Below, in pieces: positions 51,579 through 59,793 of a stretch of DNA of 64,000 nucleotides; positions within the stretch are counted from its first letter, which is position 1, and every line of letters begins with the position of its first letter. The translations under genes were made by a program, and so were the position numbers. Origin of the DNA: Nitrospirillum amazonense (GTDB lineage: Bacteria > Pseudomonadota > Alphaproteobacteria > Azospirillales > Azospirillaceae); the NCBI RefSeq assembly GCF_007828035.1, contig NZ_VITV01000010.1, forward strand, positions 1 through 64,000, in the 5' to 3' direction. The notes beneath the pieces were generated by a model. It was not told the origin of the DNA. It saw nothing but the letters and a program-made list of their open reading frames with translations, and did no database searches.

Positions 51579-53036
51579 ATGACGACCACCACCATCGGCC
51601 TGCTGATCGGCGGACGCGACGTGCCCGCCGCCGGCGGCGCCACCTTCACCCGTGCCAACCCGGTCAGCGGCAAGGTCGTGACCACCGCCGCGGCGGCAAC
51701 CGCGGCCGATGCCGACGCCGCCGTGGCCGCGGCGCAGTCCGCCTTCCCCGCCTGGGCGGCGCTCAGCCCTGGGGAGCGGCGCCAACGCCTGCTGAAGGCG
51801 GCCGACCTGATGGACGCCCGCACGGCGGATTTCATCGCCATCGGCGCCGCGGAAATCGGCGGCATGCCCAACTGGTACGGCTTCAACGCCATGCTGGCCG
51901 CCAACATGCTGCGCGAGGCGGCGGCCATGACCACCCAGATCAATGGCGAGGTCATCCCCAGCAACGTGCCTGGCAGCCTGGCCATGGCCCTGCGCCAGCC
52001 CTGCGGCGTGGTGCTGGGCATCGCCCCCTGGAACGCCCCCGTCATCCTGGGGACGCGCGCCATCGCCACGCCGCTGGCCTGTGGCAACACCGTGGTGCTG
52101 AAGGCCAGCGAGCAGTGCCCCGCCACCCATCGCCTGATCGGCCAGATCCTGACCGAGGCCGGCCTGGGCGATGGCGTCGTCAACGTCATCACCAACGCCC
52201 CCGCCGACGCGCCGGCCATCGTGGAGCGCTTGATCGCCAATCCGGCCGTGCGGCGGGTGAATTTCACCGGCTCCACCGGCGTGGGCCGTATCGTCGCCCA
52301 ACTGGCGGCCACGCATCTGAAACCCGCCCTGCTGGAGCTGGGTGGCAAGGCGCCGCTGCTGGTGCTCCACGATGCGGACCTGGACGCGGCCGTTGCCGCC
52401 GCCGCCTTCGGCGGTTTCTTCAACCAAGGCCAGATCTGCATGTCGACGGAGCGGCTGGTGGTGGACTCCCGCGTCGCCGACGCCTTCGTGGACAAGCTGG
52501 CGGCCAAGGCCCGTACCCTGACCGCCGGCGACCCGTCCGCCCCTGGTTCCATCCTGGGCGCTCTGGTGAACGCCCAGGCCGGACAGCGCATCAAGGCGCT
52601 GCTGGACGATGCCGCGGCCAAGGGGGCCCACATCGCCGCCGGCGGAACGGTCGATGGCGCCATCATGCAGGCCACCGTGGTGGACGGCGTGACGCATGAG
52701 ATGAAGCTCTATGCCGAGGAATCCTTCGGACCCGTGGTCGCGGTCATGCGCGTCGATGGCGACGAGGAGGCCATCCGCGTGGCCAACGACAGCGAGTACG
52801 GCCTGTCGGCCGCCGTGTTCAGCCGCGACGTCGCCCGCGCCCTGACGGTGGCGCAGCGCATCGAGTCCGGCATCTGCCACATCAACGGCCCCACCGTGCA
52901 TGATGAGGCGCAGATGCCCTTTGGCGGCGTGAAAAGCAGCGGCTACGGCCGCTTCGGCGGCAAATGGGGCGTAGCCGAGTTTACGGAGCTGCGCTGGGTC
53001 ACCATCCAGACCGGCCCCCGCCATTACCCGATCTGA
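51579..53036 (+). CDS. vdh: Vanillin/benzaldehyde dehydrogenase (NAD(P)+)
   Basis: 485 residues with GGAGGG before the ATG. Aldehyde dehydrogenase superfamily: APWNAPVILGTRAIATPLA, NFTGSTGVGRIVA (cofactor loop), Glu in LLELGGKAPLLVL, and catalytic Cys287 in FNQGQICMSTERL. The C-terminal INGPTVHDEAQMPFGGVKSSGYG is typical of salicylaldehyde/vanillin dehydrogenases. Next to the hydratase-lyase gene, it would convert vanillin to vanillate or 4-hydroxybenzaldehyde to 4-hydroxybenzoate. Confidence 0.92.
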   Translation: MTTTTIGLLIGGRDVPAAGGATFTRANPVSGKVVTTAAAATAADADAAVAAAQSAFPAWAALSPGERRQRLLKAADLMDARTADFIAIGAAEIGGMPNWYGFNAMLAANMLREAAAMTTQINGEVIPSNVPGSLAMALRQPCGVVLGIAPWNAPVILGTRAIATPLACGNTVVLKASEQCPATHRLIGQILTEAGLGDGVVNVITNAPADAPAIVERLIANPAVRRVNFTGSTGVGRIVAQLAATHLKPALLELGGKAPLLVLHDADLDAAVAAAAFGGFFNQGQICMSTERLVVDSRVADAFVDKLAAKARTLTAGDPSAPGSILGALVNAQAGQRIKALLDDAAAKGAHIAAGGTVDGAIMQATVVDGVTHEMKLYAEESFGPVVAVMRVDGDEEAIRVANDSEYGLSAAVFSRDVARALTVAQRIESGICHINGPTVHDEAQMPFGGVKSSGYGRFGGKWGVAEFTELRWVTIQTGPRHYPI

Positions 53037-53054
53037 GGCTCTCGAAAGCCGGCC

Positions 53055-53072
53055 ATCCTTACCGTTTGGGGG
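53055..53072 (+). repeat. Single iteron-like element after vdh
   Basis: ATCCTTACCGTTTGGGGG, full consensus match, 19 bases after the vdh stop. Confidence 0.7.
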
Positions 53073-53266
53073 ATGGCTGGTCCCTTCCCGGCCGGAGTGC
53101 CGCGCGGTATCGCTCGACAAGCGGTGGTTCCCCTGGACGATCAGGACAATTACCGGGATACTTCCACCAACGCTATTGGCCCCGCCGCCCCGGCTGATAT
53201 AAGGGCCTGAACCGATCATCCACCCTACCCTTTCACGCCGCTCCGCTTTTTTTTGAGACCGCTCCC

Positions 53267-53788
53267 ATGCCGGCCCTGAAGAACACCACGCCCGCGACCG
53301 ATGTGCTGACAGCTGAGGAAAGCCCCGACGAGTCCCTGCCCGCCACGGCCAAGGCGGAAACGGCGCTGGACTGTTCAAAGCTGGAGCGATTCGTCGGCTT
53401 CAACCTGTCGCGGGCGGAAACACTGGTGCGGCGCCTGGTGCTGGAGCATCTCGCCCCTTGCCAACTGACCTTGGCGGAATTCTCGCTCCTGAGCCTGGTG
53501 AGCGTGAACAAGGGCGTGAACCAGCGCCAGGCGGGTGAGGTTTTGGAAATCGCCCCGCCCAACATGGCCCACTTGGTCGACCGCCTGGCCAACCGGGGCC
53601 TGCTGAAGCGCGTGCGCGGCCGGCAGGACCGGCGGGTGCAGATGCTGAGCTTGTCGGACGCCGGACTTGAACTGTTGGTCCAGGCTGAAGGCCTGGTGGA
53701 AGAGCAGGAGGCCAAGGTGTCCGCCGTGCTGACGGCCGACGAGCAGACCCAGCTGCTGACCCTGCTGAACAAAATCCGCACTCTGTAA
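53267..53788 (+). CDS. MarR-family regulator of the hydroxycinnamate genes
   Basis: 173 residues. Winged helix: VNQRQAGEVLEIAPPNMAHLVDRLANRGLLKRV then GRQDRRVQMLSLSDAG. Located after ech and vdh in the same direction. MarR proteins in this setting (FerC/CouR type) bind hydroxycinnamoyl-CoA and release the promoter. The first 35 residues are an unusual Ala/Thr-rich extension. The assignment to this regulon is from context. Confidence 0.85.
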   Translation: MPALKNTTPATDVLTAEESPDESLPATAKAETALDCSKLERFVGFNLSRAETLVRRLVLEHLAPCQLTLAEFSLLSLVSVNKGVNQRQAGEVLEIAPPNMAHLVDRLANRGLLKRVRGRQDRRVQMLSLSDAGLELLVQAEGLVEEQEAKVSAVLTADEQTQLLTLLNKIRTL

Positions 53789-54117
53789 AGGCATGCCCGA
53801 CTCGGCCGATCACGAAAATTAACTGCATCTTAGCTTTCTTCCTGGTCGCCAATAGCCAGCGAATCGGATAGCCGCGCGCGATTCAATATCCTTCGCGCCC
53901 CAGGTGGGCGACAGCACTGCGCGGCAAACCGTTGACAGGGGCCGTCGGCATCCGTCATAGCTGATTCTGGCAATGGATTTCTGCCTGGCCGTCTCCTGGC
54001 CGAACCGCCCCGTCCGGGGCTGATGATTCCTACCTTCGGTGTTTCGCCACCTGATGGTTGGAGTCCGTCCGCAGTGTCCGCGCCCTATCCTTACTTCATC
54101 AGTTCCGGGTTCCCCTC
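53789..54117. other. Intergenic region before the ClC gene
   Basis: No gene supported in 329 bases. Contains a partial iteron-like TATCCTTAC (54086-54094) without the G-run. Otherwise nothing recognised. Confidence 0.5.
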
Positions 54118-55500
54118 ATGATCCCCCGTCGCCTGTTGGCCTCGTGGGCCGCGCAGACGCGCGCCCTGTTGAAATGGCTATGCCTGACAGCCCCTGTCGC
54201 CGCTCTGATCGGCAGCGCCTGCGCCCTGTTCCTGTGGGGCCTGGACCGGGCCACACAGGCCCGCTTCGATCACCCCGCCCTGCTTTACGCTCTGCCCCTG
54301 GCCGGCATCGCCATCGTCTGGGTCTATAGCCGTTTCGGCGGGCGGGCCGACGGCGGCAACAACCTGATCGTGGACCAGATCCACGAACCCGGCGCCGGCG
54401 TACCGTTGCGCATGGCGCCGCTGATCCTGGCCGCCACCGTCGTCACCCACCTCTTCGGCGGCTCAGCGGGCCGCGAGGGAACGGCGGTGCAACTGGGTGG
54501 CAGCCTGGCCAGCGGCTTCACCCGTCTGGTGAAACTGCCCCCGGTCGATACCCGACTGGTGTTGATGGCCGGCGTGGCCGCCGGATTTGGCGCGGTGTTT
54601 GGCACGCCCATCGCTGGCGCCATCTTCGCGCTGGAGGTGCTGAGCCTGGGTCAGGTGCGCTATGAGGCGCTCCTGCCCTGCCTGATCGCGGCCTTGGTTG
54701 GCGACTGGACCTGCCAGGCCTGGGGCATCGAGCATACCGCCTACATCATCGCCACCGGCGACGGCGGTTTTCACCTGCAAGGCTGGCTGCTGGCCAAGGT
54801 GACCCTGGCGGCGGTGATCTTCGGCCTGGGCGGCCTGGTCTTTTCCGAGCTCTCGCACAGCGCGGCGGCGCTGGTGCGCCGCCTCTGTCCCCAGCCCTTG
54901 CTGCGGCCAGTCCTGGGTGGCCTGCTGCTGATCGCCTTCGTCCACATCCTGGGCACGCGCGACTATCTGGGTTTGGGCGTCTGGTCGGCCGATCCAGCCG
55001 CGATCACCCTGCCCGGCCTATTCCAGGCCGCACCCTATCACCCGTTCAGCTGGCTGTGGAAGGCGCTGTTCACCATCACCACGCTGGCCACAGGCTTCAA
55101 GGGTGGCGAGGTCACGCCGCTGTTCTTCATCGGTGCCGCCCTGGGCCATGCCCTGGCTGGCGTAATGGGTGCCCCGACGGACCTGCTCGCCGGCTTGGGC
55201 TTCGTGGGGTTGTTCGCCGCAGCGGCCAACACCCCCTTGGCCTGCACCCTGATGGGGATAGAGCTGTTCGGCGCCGCGCACACCCCTTACATCGCGGTTG
55301 CCTGCTTCGTCGCCTATGCCTTCAGTGGGCATTCCGGCATCTATCTGTCACAGCGCATCGACGTGCCCAAGGGTCGGCTGTCACCGTCCTTACCTCTTGG
55401 GGGTACATTGCGGCAGGCGCGCGATCTGCCGCCAGCCCCCCTTACCCTGCATCGTCATATCCGTGTGCTGCTGAAGCGCCGATTGCGACGTCGCAATTAG
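54118..55500 (+). CDS. ClC-family chloride channel/antiporter
   Basis: 460 residues from ATG 54118 (an in-frame start at 54058 is weaker). Ten or more membrane helices. Conserved ClC loops are visible: GAGVP in place of [19 protein letters not shown] with the gating-position Glu120, and [20 protein letters not shown]. The presence of the external Glu allows proton-coupled exchange. The end of the gene is odd in that it runs through an iteron-like element and a parS-like palindrome, ending three bases past the latter. Confidence 0.9.
   Translation: MIPRRLLASWAAQTRALLKWLCLTAPVAALIGSACALFLWGLDRATQARFDHPALLYALPLAGIAIVWVYSRFGGRADGGNNLIVDQIHEPGAGVPLRMAPLILAATVVTHLFGGSAGREGTAVQLGGSLASGFTRLVKLPPVDTRLVLMAGVAAGFGAVFGTPIAGAIFALEVLSLGQVRYEALLPCLIAALVGDWTCQAWGIEHTAYIIATGDGGFHLQGWLLAKVTLAAVIFGLGGLVFSELSHSAAALVRRLCPQPLLRPVLGGLLLIAFVHILGTRDYLGLGVWSADPAAITLPGLFQAAPYHPFSWLWKALFTITTLATGFKGGEVTPLFFIGAALGHALAGVMGAPTDLLAGLGFVGLFAAAANTPLACTLMGIELFGAAHTPYIAVACFVAYAFSGHSGIYLSQRIDVPKGRLSPSLPLGGTLRQARDLPPAPLTLHRHIRVLLKRRLRRRN
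55386..55403 (+). repeat. Iteron-like element inside the ClC coding region
   Basis: GTCCTTACCTCTTGGGGG, read in frame as SLPLGG near the protein C-terminus. Confidence 0.65.
55482..55497. other. Probable parS site 2
   Basis: Perfect palindrome ATTGCGACGTCGCAAT. It spans the last codons of the ClC gene and touches the parB stop. Confidence 0.75.
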
Positions 55501-56354
55501 CGGAGGATTTCGTCCAGCCGCTGGCGCAGCTTCTCCAGCCGCTCCCTGTCCTTGGCCGCCAGACCGTTGGGGCCGGCCGACACCTGCGCCAGGTCCCGCT
55601 CCATGCGCGTGATCAGGCGACCGGCAAGCGGTGGCACCTTGGGTGCCGGCACCGCCGACTCGGCCGGCTTGTTGGCGGCGCGCAAAGCCTTGATGGTGGC
55701 GCCACCCTTTATCAACCCCCACAGGCGATGGCGGGCGGCATCATCCTCGGCGTCGGCCAGGATGAACAGGTGGCTCTTGCTCACCTGGTCCCGATACGCG
55801 GGATATTCCGCCAGAATGCTGTCCGGCAGGCGCACCAGGGCCAGTAGGCGCGAGACTTCGGACTTGCTGAGTCCCACGGCGCCGGCCAGCTGGTCCTGGG
55901 TGTATCGATGGGTCTCTCCCAGGCGGCTCAGGCCCCAGGCCACCTCCAGCGTGTCTAGATCCTGGCGCTGCAGGTTCTCGATCAAAGCGATCTCATCCAG
56001 CCCACCCTGGGTCACGATGGCGAAGATCGTAGCCTTGCCCAGCAGGCGGTGGGCGCGCCAGCGGCGTTCACCGGCGGCGATCAGGTAGCCGCCCTCCGCC
56101 CGCTTGCGCACGACGATGGGCTGGATCAGACCCTGGGCGCCGATGCTGTCGGCCAGCTCGCGCAGGGCCGTCTCGTCGAAATGGCGGCGCGGCTGATCCG
56201 GGTTGGGGAACACCTGGTCCAGGTCCAGTTCCACCAGCTCTGGAAAATCCTCCGACGTGCCATACAGCTTGTTCAGCGGCTTGGCCGTGGCCGGCAACAG
56301 GCTGGCCGCCGTCGCCGCCAGGGCGGGATTGCTGCGGGCCAGTTTACGCGACAT
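55497..56354 (-). CDS. parB: ParB-like centromere-binding protein
   Basis: 285 residues from ATG 56354, which overlaps the parA end by 11 bases with GAGGAC upstream; in-frame starts up to 56438 are less likely. [24 protein letters not shown] opens the ParB/Srx CTP-binding domain, with [12 protein letters not shown] and [11 protein letters not shown] (box II); the helix-turn-helix is [23 protein letters not shown]. It should bind parS and load as a CTP clamp for replicon segregation. Three TTGCGACGTCGCAA palindromes nearby are the likely targets. Confidence 0.92.
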   Translation of the reverse strand: MSRKLARSNPALAATAASLLPATAKPLNKLYGTSEDFPELVELDLDQVFPNPDQPRRHFDETALRELADSIGAQGLIQPIVVRKRAEGGYLIAAGERRWRAHRLLGKATIFAIVTQGGLDEIALIENLQRQDLDTLEVAWGLSRLGETHRYTQDQLAGAVGLSKSEVSRLLALVRLPDSILAEYPAYRDQVSKSHLFILADAEDDAARHRLWGLIKGGATIKALRAANKPAESAVPAPKVPPLAGRLITRMERDLAQVSAGPNGLAAKDRERLEKLRQRLDEILR

Positions 56355-57330
56355 GGGCGACGTCCTCTCCATCCGCCTCAAGCAGGGCTTGGGCAACCTC
56401 GCGGAAAGGTGCCACGGTTGCAGGGTCCGATGCCACATCGATGGTGGGCTGCCCGGCTGCCACGGACTGGGGGAAGATGGTGGCGCGCGGCACGGGGGTG
56501 AAGATGCGGATGGCGCCGCCGAACCGCGCTTCCAGGTCGGCCAGGGTGGCGCGGTCCTGGGTATGGCGGGCGGTGAACATGGTGGGCAGGATGCCGATGA
56601 CGCTGAGGTCGGGGTTGCCGCGCCGCCGCACCTTGCTGATGGTGTCCAGCAGCAGGGGCACGCCCATGAGGGCCAGCATCTCCGTCTGTACGGGAATCAA
56701 CACGCCGTCTGCCGCCGCCAGGGCGTTCAGGGTCAGCATGCCCAGGTGGGGCGGGCAGTCGATCAGGATGTAGTCATAGGCCCGGCGGACCATGGCCAAC
56801 CGCTCCCGCAGCACCAGTGTGCCCATGGGCTCGGCGATCAGTTCCGTCTCCGCTGCCGATAGCAGGATGGTGCTGGGCAGCAGGTGGAAGCGGCCGTCGC
56901 ACACCGGCACGGCCGCCTGGCCCGTCGCCTGATCCTTCAGCATGACGTGATAGGTGGTCTTGCCCGCTTCCGACATGTCGGCCTGGCTGATGCCCAGGTG
57001 CACCGTGGCACTGGCCTGCGGGTCGGCATCCACCAACAGCACCCGCTGGCCCAAGGCCGCCAGGGCGGCGCAGATGTTGACCGAGGCGCTGGTCTTGCCC
57101 ACGCCGCCCTTTTGGTTGGACAGGGCGATGATGGCGGCCGTCTGGCGGGCGCGGCGGCGCGGGGTCAGCAGGTCGATGACCGCCTGGGGAATCTTCTCCC
57201 CGCCGGTTTCCCAGCGGCTGATGCGGCCCTTGTCGTACTTGCGGCCCAGGCTGGCGTTCAGCCAGTCGGCGAAGGTCTGCTGGGTTTCACCACGCGCTTC
57301 CCGCGCGATCCGCAATGCGGCGCCATCCAT
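56344..57330 (-). CDS. parA: ParA-like partition ATPase with N-terminal HTH
   Basis: 328 residues from ATG 57330 (AAGGG seven bases upstream). The N-terminal 70 residues form a helix-turn-helix (TQQTFADWLNASLGRKYDKGRISRWETG in outline), so it may also repress its operon. The deviant Walker A is SNQKGGVGKTSASVN, switch II region VLLVDADPQASATVHL, and Walker B DYILIDCPPHLGMLTL. Size and HTH place it with type Ia plasmid or chromid ParA proteins. Directly upstream of parB and downstream of rep. Confidence 0.93.
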   Translation of the reverse strand: MDGAALRIAREARGETQQTFADWLNASLGRKYDKGRISRWETGGEKIPQAVIDLLTPRRRARQTAAIIALSNQKGGVGKTSASVNICAALAALGQRVLLVDADPQASATVHLGISQADMSEAGKTTYHVMLKDQATGQAAVPVCDGRFHLLPSTILLSAAETELIAEPMGTLVLRERLAMVRRAYDYILIDCPPHLGMLTLNALAAADGVLIPVQTEMLALMGVPLLLDTISKVRRRGNPDLSVIGILPTMFTARHTQDRATLADLEARFGGAIRIFTPVPRATIFPQSVAAGQPTIDVASDPATVAPFREVAQALLEADGEDVAHVA

Positions 57331-57434
57331 GGCCGTCCCTTCCGTTTTAAGCCCCAAGATGTTGGCATCAGAATAGTGGCGCCGAATTGGCGGCGTCAAC
57401 AAGTCCCGTTGTGTTACGTCAACATCACGCAGCT

Positions 57435-57452
57435 GGTTGCGACGTCGCAACC
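57435..57452. other. Probable parS site 3, in the parA promoter
   Basis: Perfect palindrome GGTTGCGACGTCGCAACC, between rep and parA, 105 bases upstream of the parA ATG. Confidence 0.8.
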
Positions 57453-57467
57453 GTTAGCGCAGGCGTC

Positions 57468-57519
57468 ATCCTTACGCCGAGGGGGCGGGGTCGGCGGCCC
57501 TACCCTTACGGCGTGGGGG
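57468..57519 (+). repeat. Two iteron-like elements at the 3' end of rep
   Basis: ATCCTTACGCCGAGGGGG (57468-57485) and CCCTTACGGCGTGGGGG (57503-57519). They lie inside the last codons of rep, read on the opposite strand. Confidence 0.75.
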
Positions 57520-58842
57520 TGCGACGATCTCCACCCCGGTGATGGACCCGGAGGTCAGCGAGACCAGGACGCTGCGGATGCTGGGCTCGTGATTCATGCG
57601 GGCCGTCTGCGCCGTGGCGGGATGGCCCGCCACCAGCACCAGCCGGCGTTCGCCCCGTGCCGTCTCCTCGATGCGCTCAACCTCCAGGTCGCGCAGCAGG
57701 GGGGCGGGAACGTTCTTGGCCAACAAGGCGTGGCGGGCGGCGGCCCACAGGGCGTTGGCATCGTCGGCGTCGGGCAAGGGCGTGGCCTCGACCACCGCCG
57801 GCTCCAGCTTCTCCACCTTGCCGATGCGCCGTGCCCGCCGGCCCACACTGTGCCGTTCCCGTTCCAGGAAGGTGTCGGCGACCTCGTCCTCATCCTTGGC
57901 GAAGAAGTCCAGCGTGACCTCCTCCACCTTGCGGCCCCGGCGCACCATCTTGGCCTCCGGCATTTCCACGCGGAAGGGCGCCAGCTGGTTCACCTCGGCG
58001 ATGGCGCGATCGATGGTGCGGGTGCGCAGAATGCCGAAGTCCTTGTACGCCCCCTCCGGCACGTTCAGCAGGCGGCGCAACGTGTCGATGTCCAGCGCCA
58101 GCGAGGGGAAGTCCATCTGGTAACGCTGCATGCCGATCTCATAGAGCTTCAGCGCGTAGGTGCTGGTGACCTTCACCATGGCCGGGCCCGACAGCCGCGC
58201 CCACAGCTTGGAGGCGCGCTGCAGTTCCAGAAAGGCGTCGGTGAACTGGAAGTGGATGTCGGCGCTGTCGCTCTCGATCTCCTCCTCCGGCCGGACATAG
58301 CTGCTGAGGATGCGCAGCTCGGCACGCGACCGGCGGCCGCGGAAGGGGCCGATGACCACCAGGCTGGACTCGTAGATCTCCTTCACCGCGTCGAAGATGC
58401 GCTCATTGCCCTTGTGATTGCCGCGCACGACCTTCTTGGGCAGGCGGTAGAGCTTGTTGGCGAAGTTCTGGCTGCCGGCCAGATGGATCATGAAGTTCAG
58501 CATCTTCTGCGCCGGCAGGGACAGGCGTGACCCGTTGGCGGGATAGGAATAGACCGCCTCCGCCGCCTTGATCAGGTGCTTGTAGCCATCCCGCTCGAAC
58601 GTCGCTGCCGCCACCTTGGCCGTCAGGCCCAGCGCGTTCTCCTCCGCCAGCGCCGGCACGGAGGTGTCCATACCGCCGTCCATGTCGATGACGATGCCCG
58701 GTCCCGCCACGTCCTGTGGCCGATAGGGCATGAGGGCATCCCTGGTCGCGGCCATTGGGGGCGATACCAAACGATCAGCCGCAGGCCCCGTCGGTATCGA
58801 AACCGACGGTCTCAAGACCGGTTTATCGCTTTTGCGCGCCAT
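57472..58842 (-). CDS. Rep_3-like replication initiator
   Basis: 456 residues. After a disordered N-terminus, residues about 75-310 resemble the paired winged helices of RepE/RepB initiators: LSLPAQKMLNFMIHLAGSQ, VTSTYALKLYEIGMQRYQM, LDIDTLRRLLNVPEGAYKDFGIL, RTIDRAIAEVNQLAPF. The C-terminal third, with DDANALWAAARHALLAK and RRLVLVAGHP, is extra to the minimal family and reminiscent of the DnaA N-terminal domain, which is only a guess. Iterons lie just 5' of the gene and inside its 3' end. It should bind these, open the origin and be limited by handcuffing. Followed by parA and parB. Confidence 0.82.
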   Translation of the reverse strand: MARKSDKPVLRPSVSIPTGPAADRLVSPPMAATRDALMPYRPQDVAGPGIVIDMDGGMDTSVPALAEENALGLTAKVAAATFERDGYKHLIKAAEAVYSYPANGSRLSLPAQKMLNFMIHLAGSQNFANKLYRLPKKVVRGNHKGNERIFDAVKEIYESSLVVIGPFRGRRSRAELRILSSYVRPEEEIESDSADIHFQFTDAFLELQRASKLWARLSGPAMVKVTSTYALKLYEIGMQRYQMDFPSLALDIDTLRRLLNVPEGAYKDFGILRTRTIDRAIAEVNQLAPFRVEMPEAKMVRRGRKVEEVTLDFFAKDEDEVADTFLERERHSVGRRARRIGKVEKLEPAVVEATPLPDADDANALWAAARHALLAKNVPAPLLRDLEVERIEETARGERRLVLVAGHPATAQTARMNHEPSIRSVLVSLTSGSITGVEIVAPPRRKGRAADPAPSA

Positions 58843-59270
58843 GCCATCATCCCGTGAATGAATGGCCGCACTGTAGGGGCTTCCTTACATGGACCGCAAG
58901 TAAGGAAAGGGTGGAAAGCCCTGATTTGCCAACTCCTTACTTCCTGGGGGCGCAATAGAGCGCCGCCCTTACGCCCTGGGGCGGCAGGCGAATCGCCCCG
59001 GCCGGTAGGGATATCGCCCCCTGCTGGTAAGCATAAGGTCGCAAAACCCCAGGGTTTGCCAGGGTTTGCGCGTCCTAGAATCCTTTTTGAAAGGGAATAC
59101 CTAAAAATAACGGTTCATTTTGAGGGTAAAAGGATCAACTAAGGACCAAGCTGGACGCCTTCATCACCTCGGTGACGACGACTCGTGAGGTAAGGATCTC
59201 GCGCCTCCTTTCCACTCGAATCATGAGAGGAGCCGAATGCCCATCCCTTCGCCTGCCCCGTCCGCGGAAA

Positions 59271-59346
59271 CCTTACCGCTTGGGGGAACGAAGCCATCAT
59301 CCTTACATCCCGGGGGCTCCCATGCCCTATCCTTACGGCGTGGGGG
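59271..59346 (+). repeat. Three iterons at an exact 30-bp period
   Basis: CCTTAC begins at 59271, 59301 and 59331, each followed four bases later by T/C then GGGGG (CCTTACCGCTTGGGGG, CCTTACATCCCGGGGG, CCTTACGGCGTGGGGG). Confidence 0.85.
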
Positions 59347-59473
59347 AGCCGCACGCGCAGGCATTCTGCGCAGGCATTCGGCGGGGAAAGTCAATAAACA
59401 GCTGAAATAGCTAAAGAAAGGCGGTTACGCGCCATCTCGGTCGCCCAAGGGGCTAAAGCGGGTGGAAAATGCC

Positions 59474-59690
59474 CCCCCAGCGGTAAGGATGAACCCGCCG
59501 GTTCTCGAAAATCAACGGAGTCGCGGGCCCCCGATTGGTAAGGATACCGCATGACTCCGGTACAACACCGCCCTCAGCGTCTGGTCCGCCGCGACTCGCC
59601 CCCGGTGAGTAAGGATAGGGTGCCGCTACCGAGTCTCTTGGCTGGGGACCCTCCCCCAAAAGGTAAGGATGTCCCCCAAGCTGTAAGGAC
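59474..59690 (-). repeat. Five iterons in opposite orientation
   Basis: GTAAGGA begins at 59483, 59538, 59609, 59663 and 59683, each preceded four to five bases earlier by CCCCC. Spacing is irregular, with the last two 20 bases apart. Confidence 0.8.
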
Positions 59691-59793
59691 CCGTGGGGTG
59701 GGCCATCCGACCATGGCAGCCCGCCCGATGTCATCCTCACATGACTTTTGCCTTACACCGGGTCCCCGGCACCTTACCCGTCGCCGGGAGGCC

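Larger units (their letters stand above)
58843..59793. other. Probable replication origin with iteron arrays
   Basis: 951 bases with no gene. Iteron-like elements in plus orientation at 58933-58950, 58965-58981, 59271-59286, 59299-59316 and 59328-59346, and in minus orientation at 58996-59013 (poor), 59017-59035, 59474-59490, 59528-59545, 59599-59616, 59653-59670 and 59673-59690. An AT-rich stretch at 59085-59135 and another at 59391-59425 are candidate unwinding regions. I saw no clear DnaA box. Confidence 0.78.

Noticed and set aside
58996-59013. CCCCGGCCGGTAGGGATA as a full iteron
   Set aside because: Two departures from the conserved CCTTAC/GTAAGG core; listed only as a poor copy within the origin.
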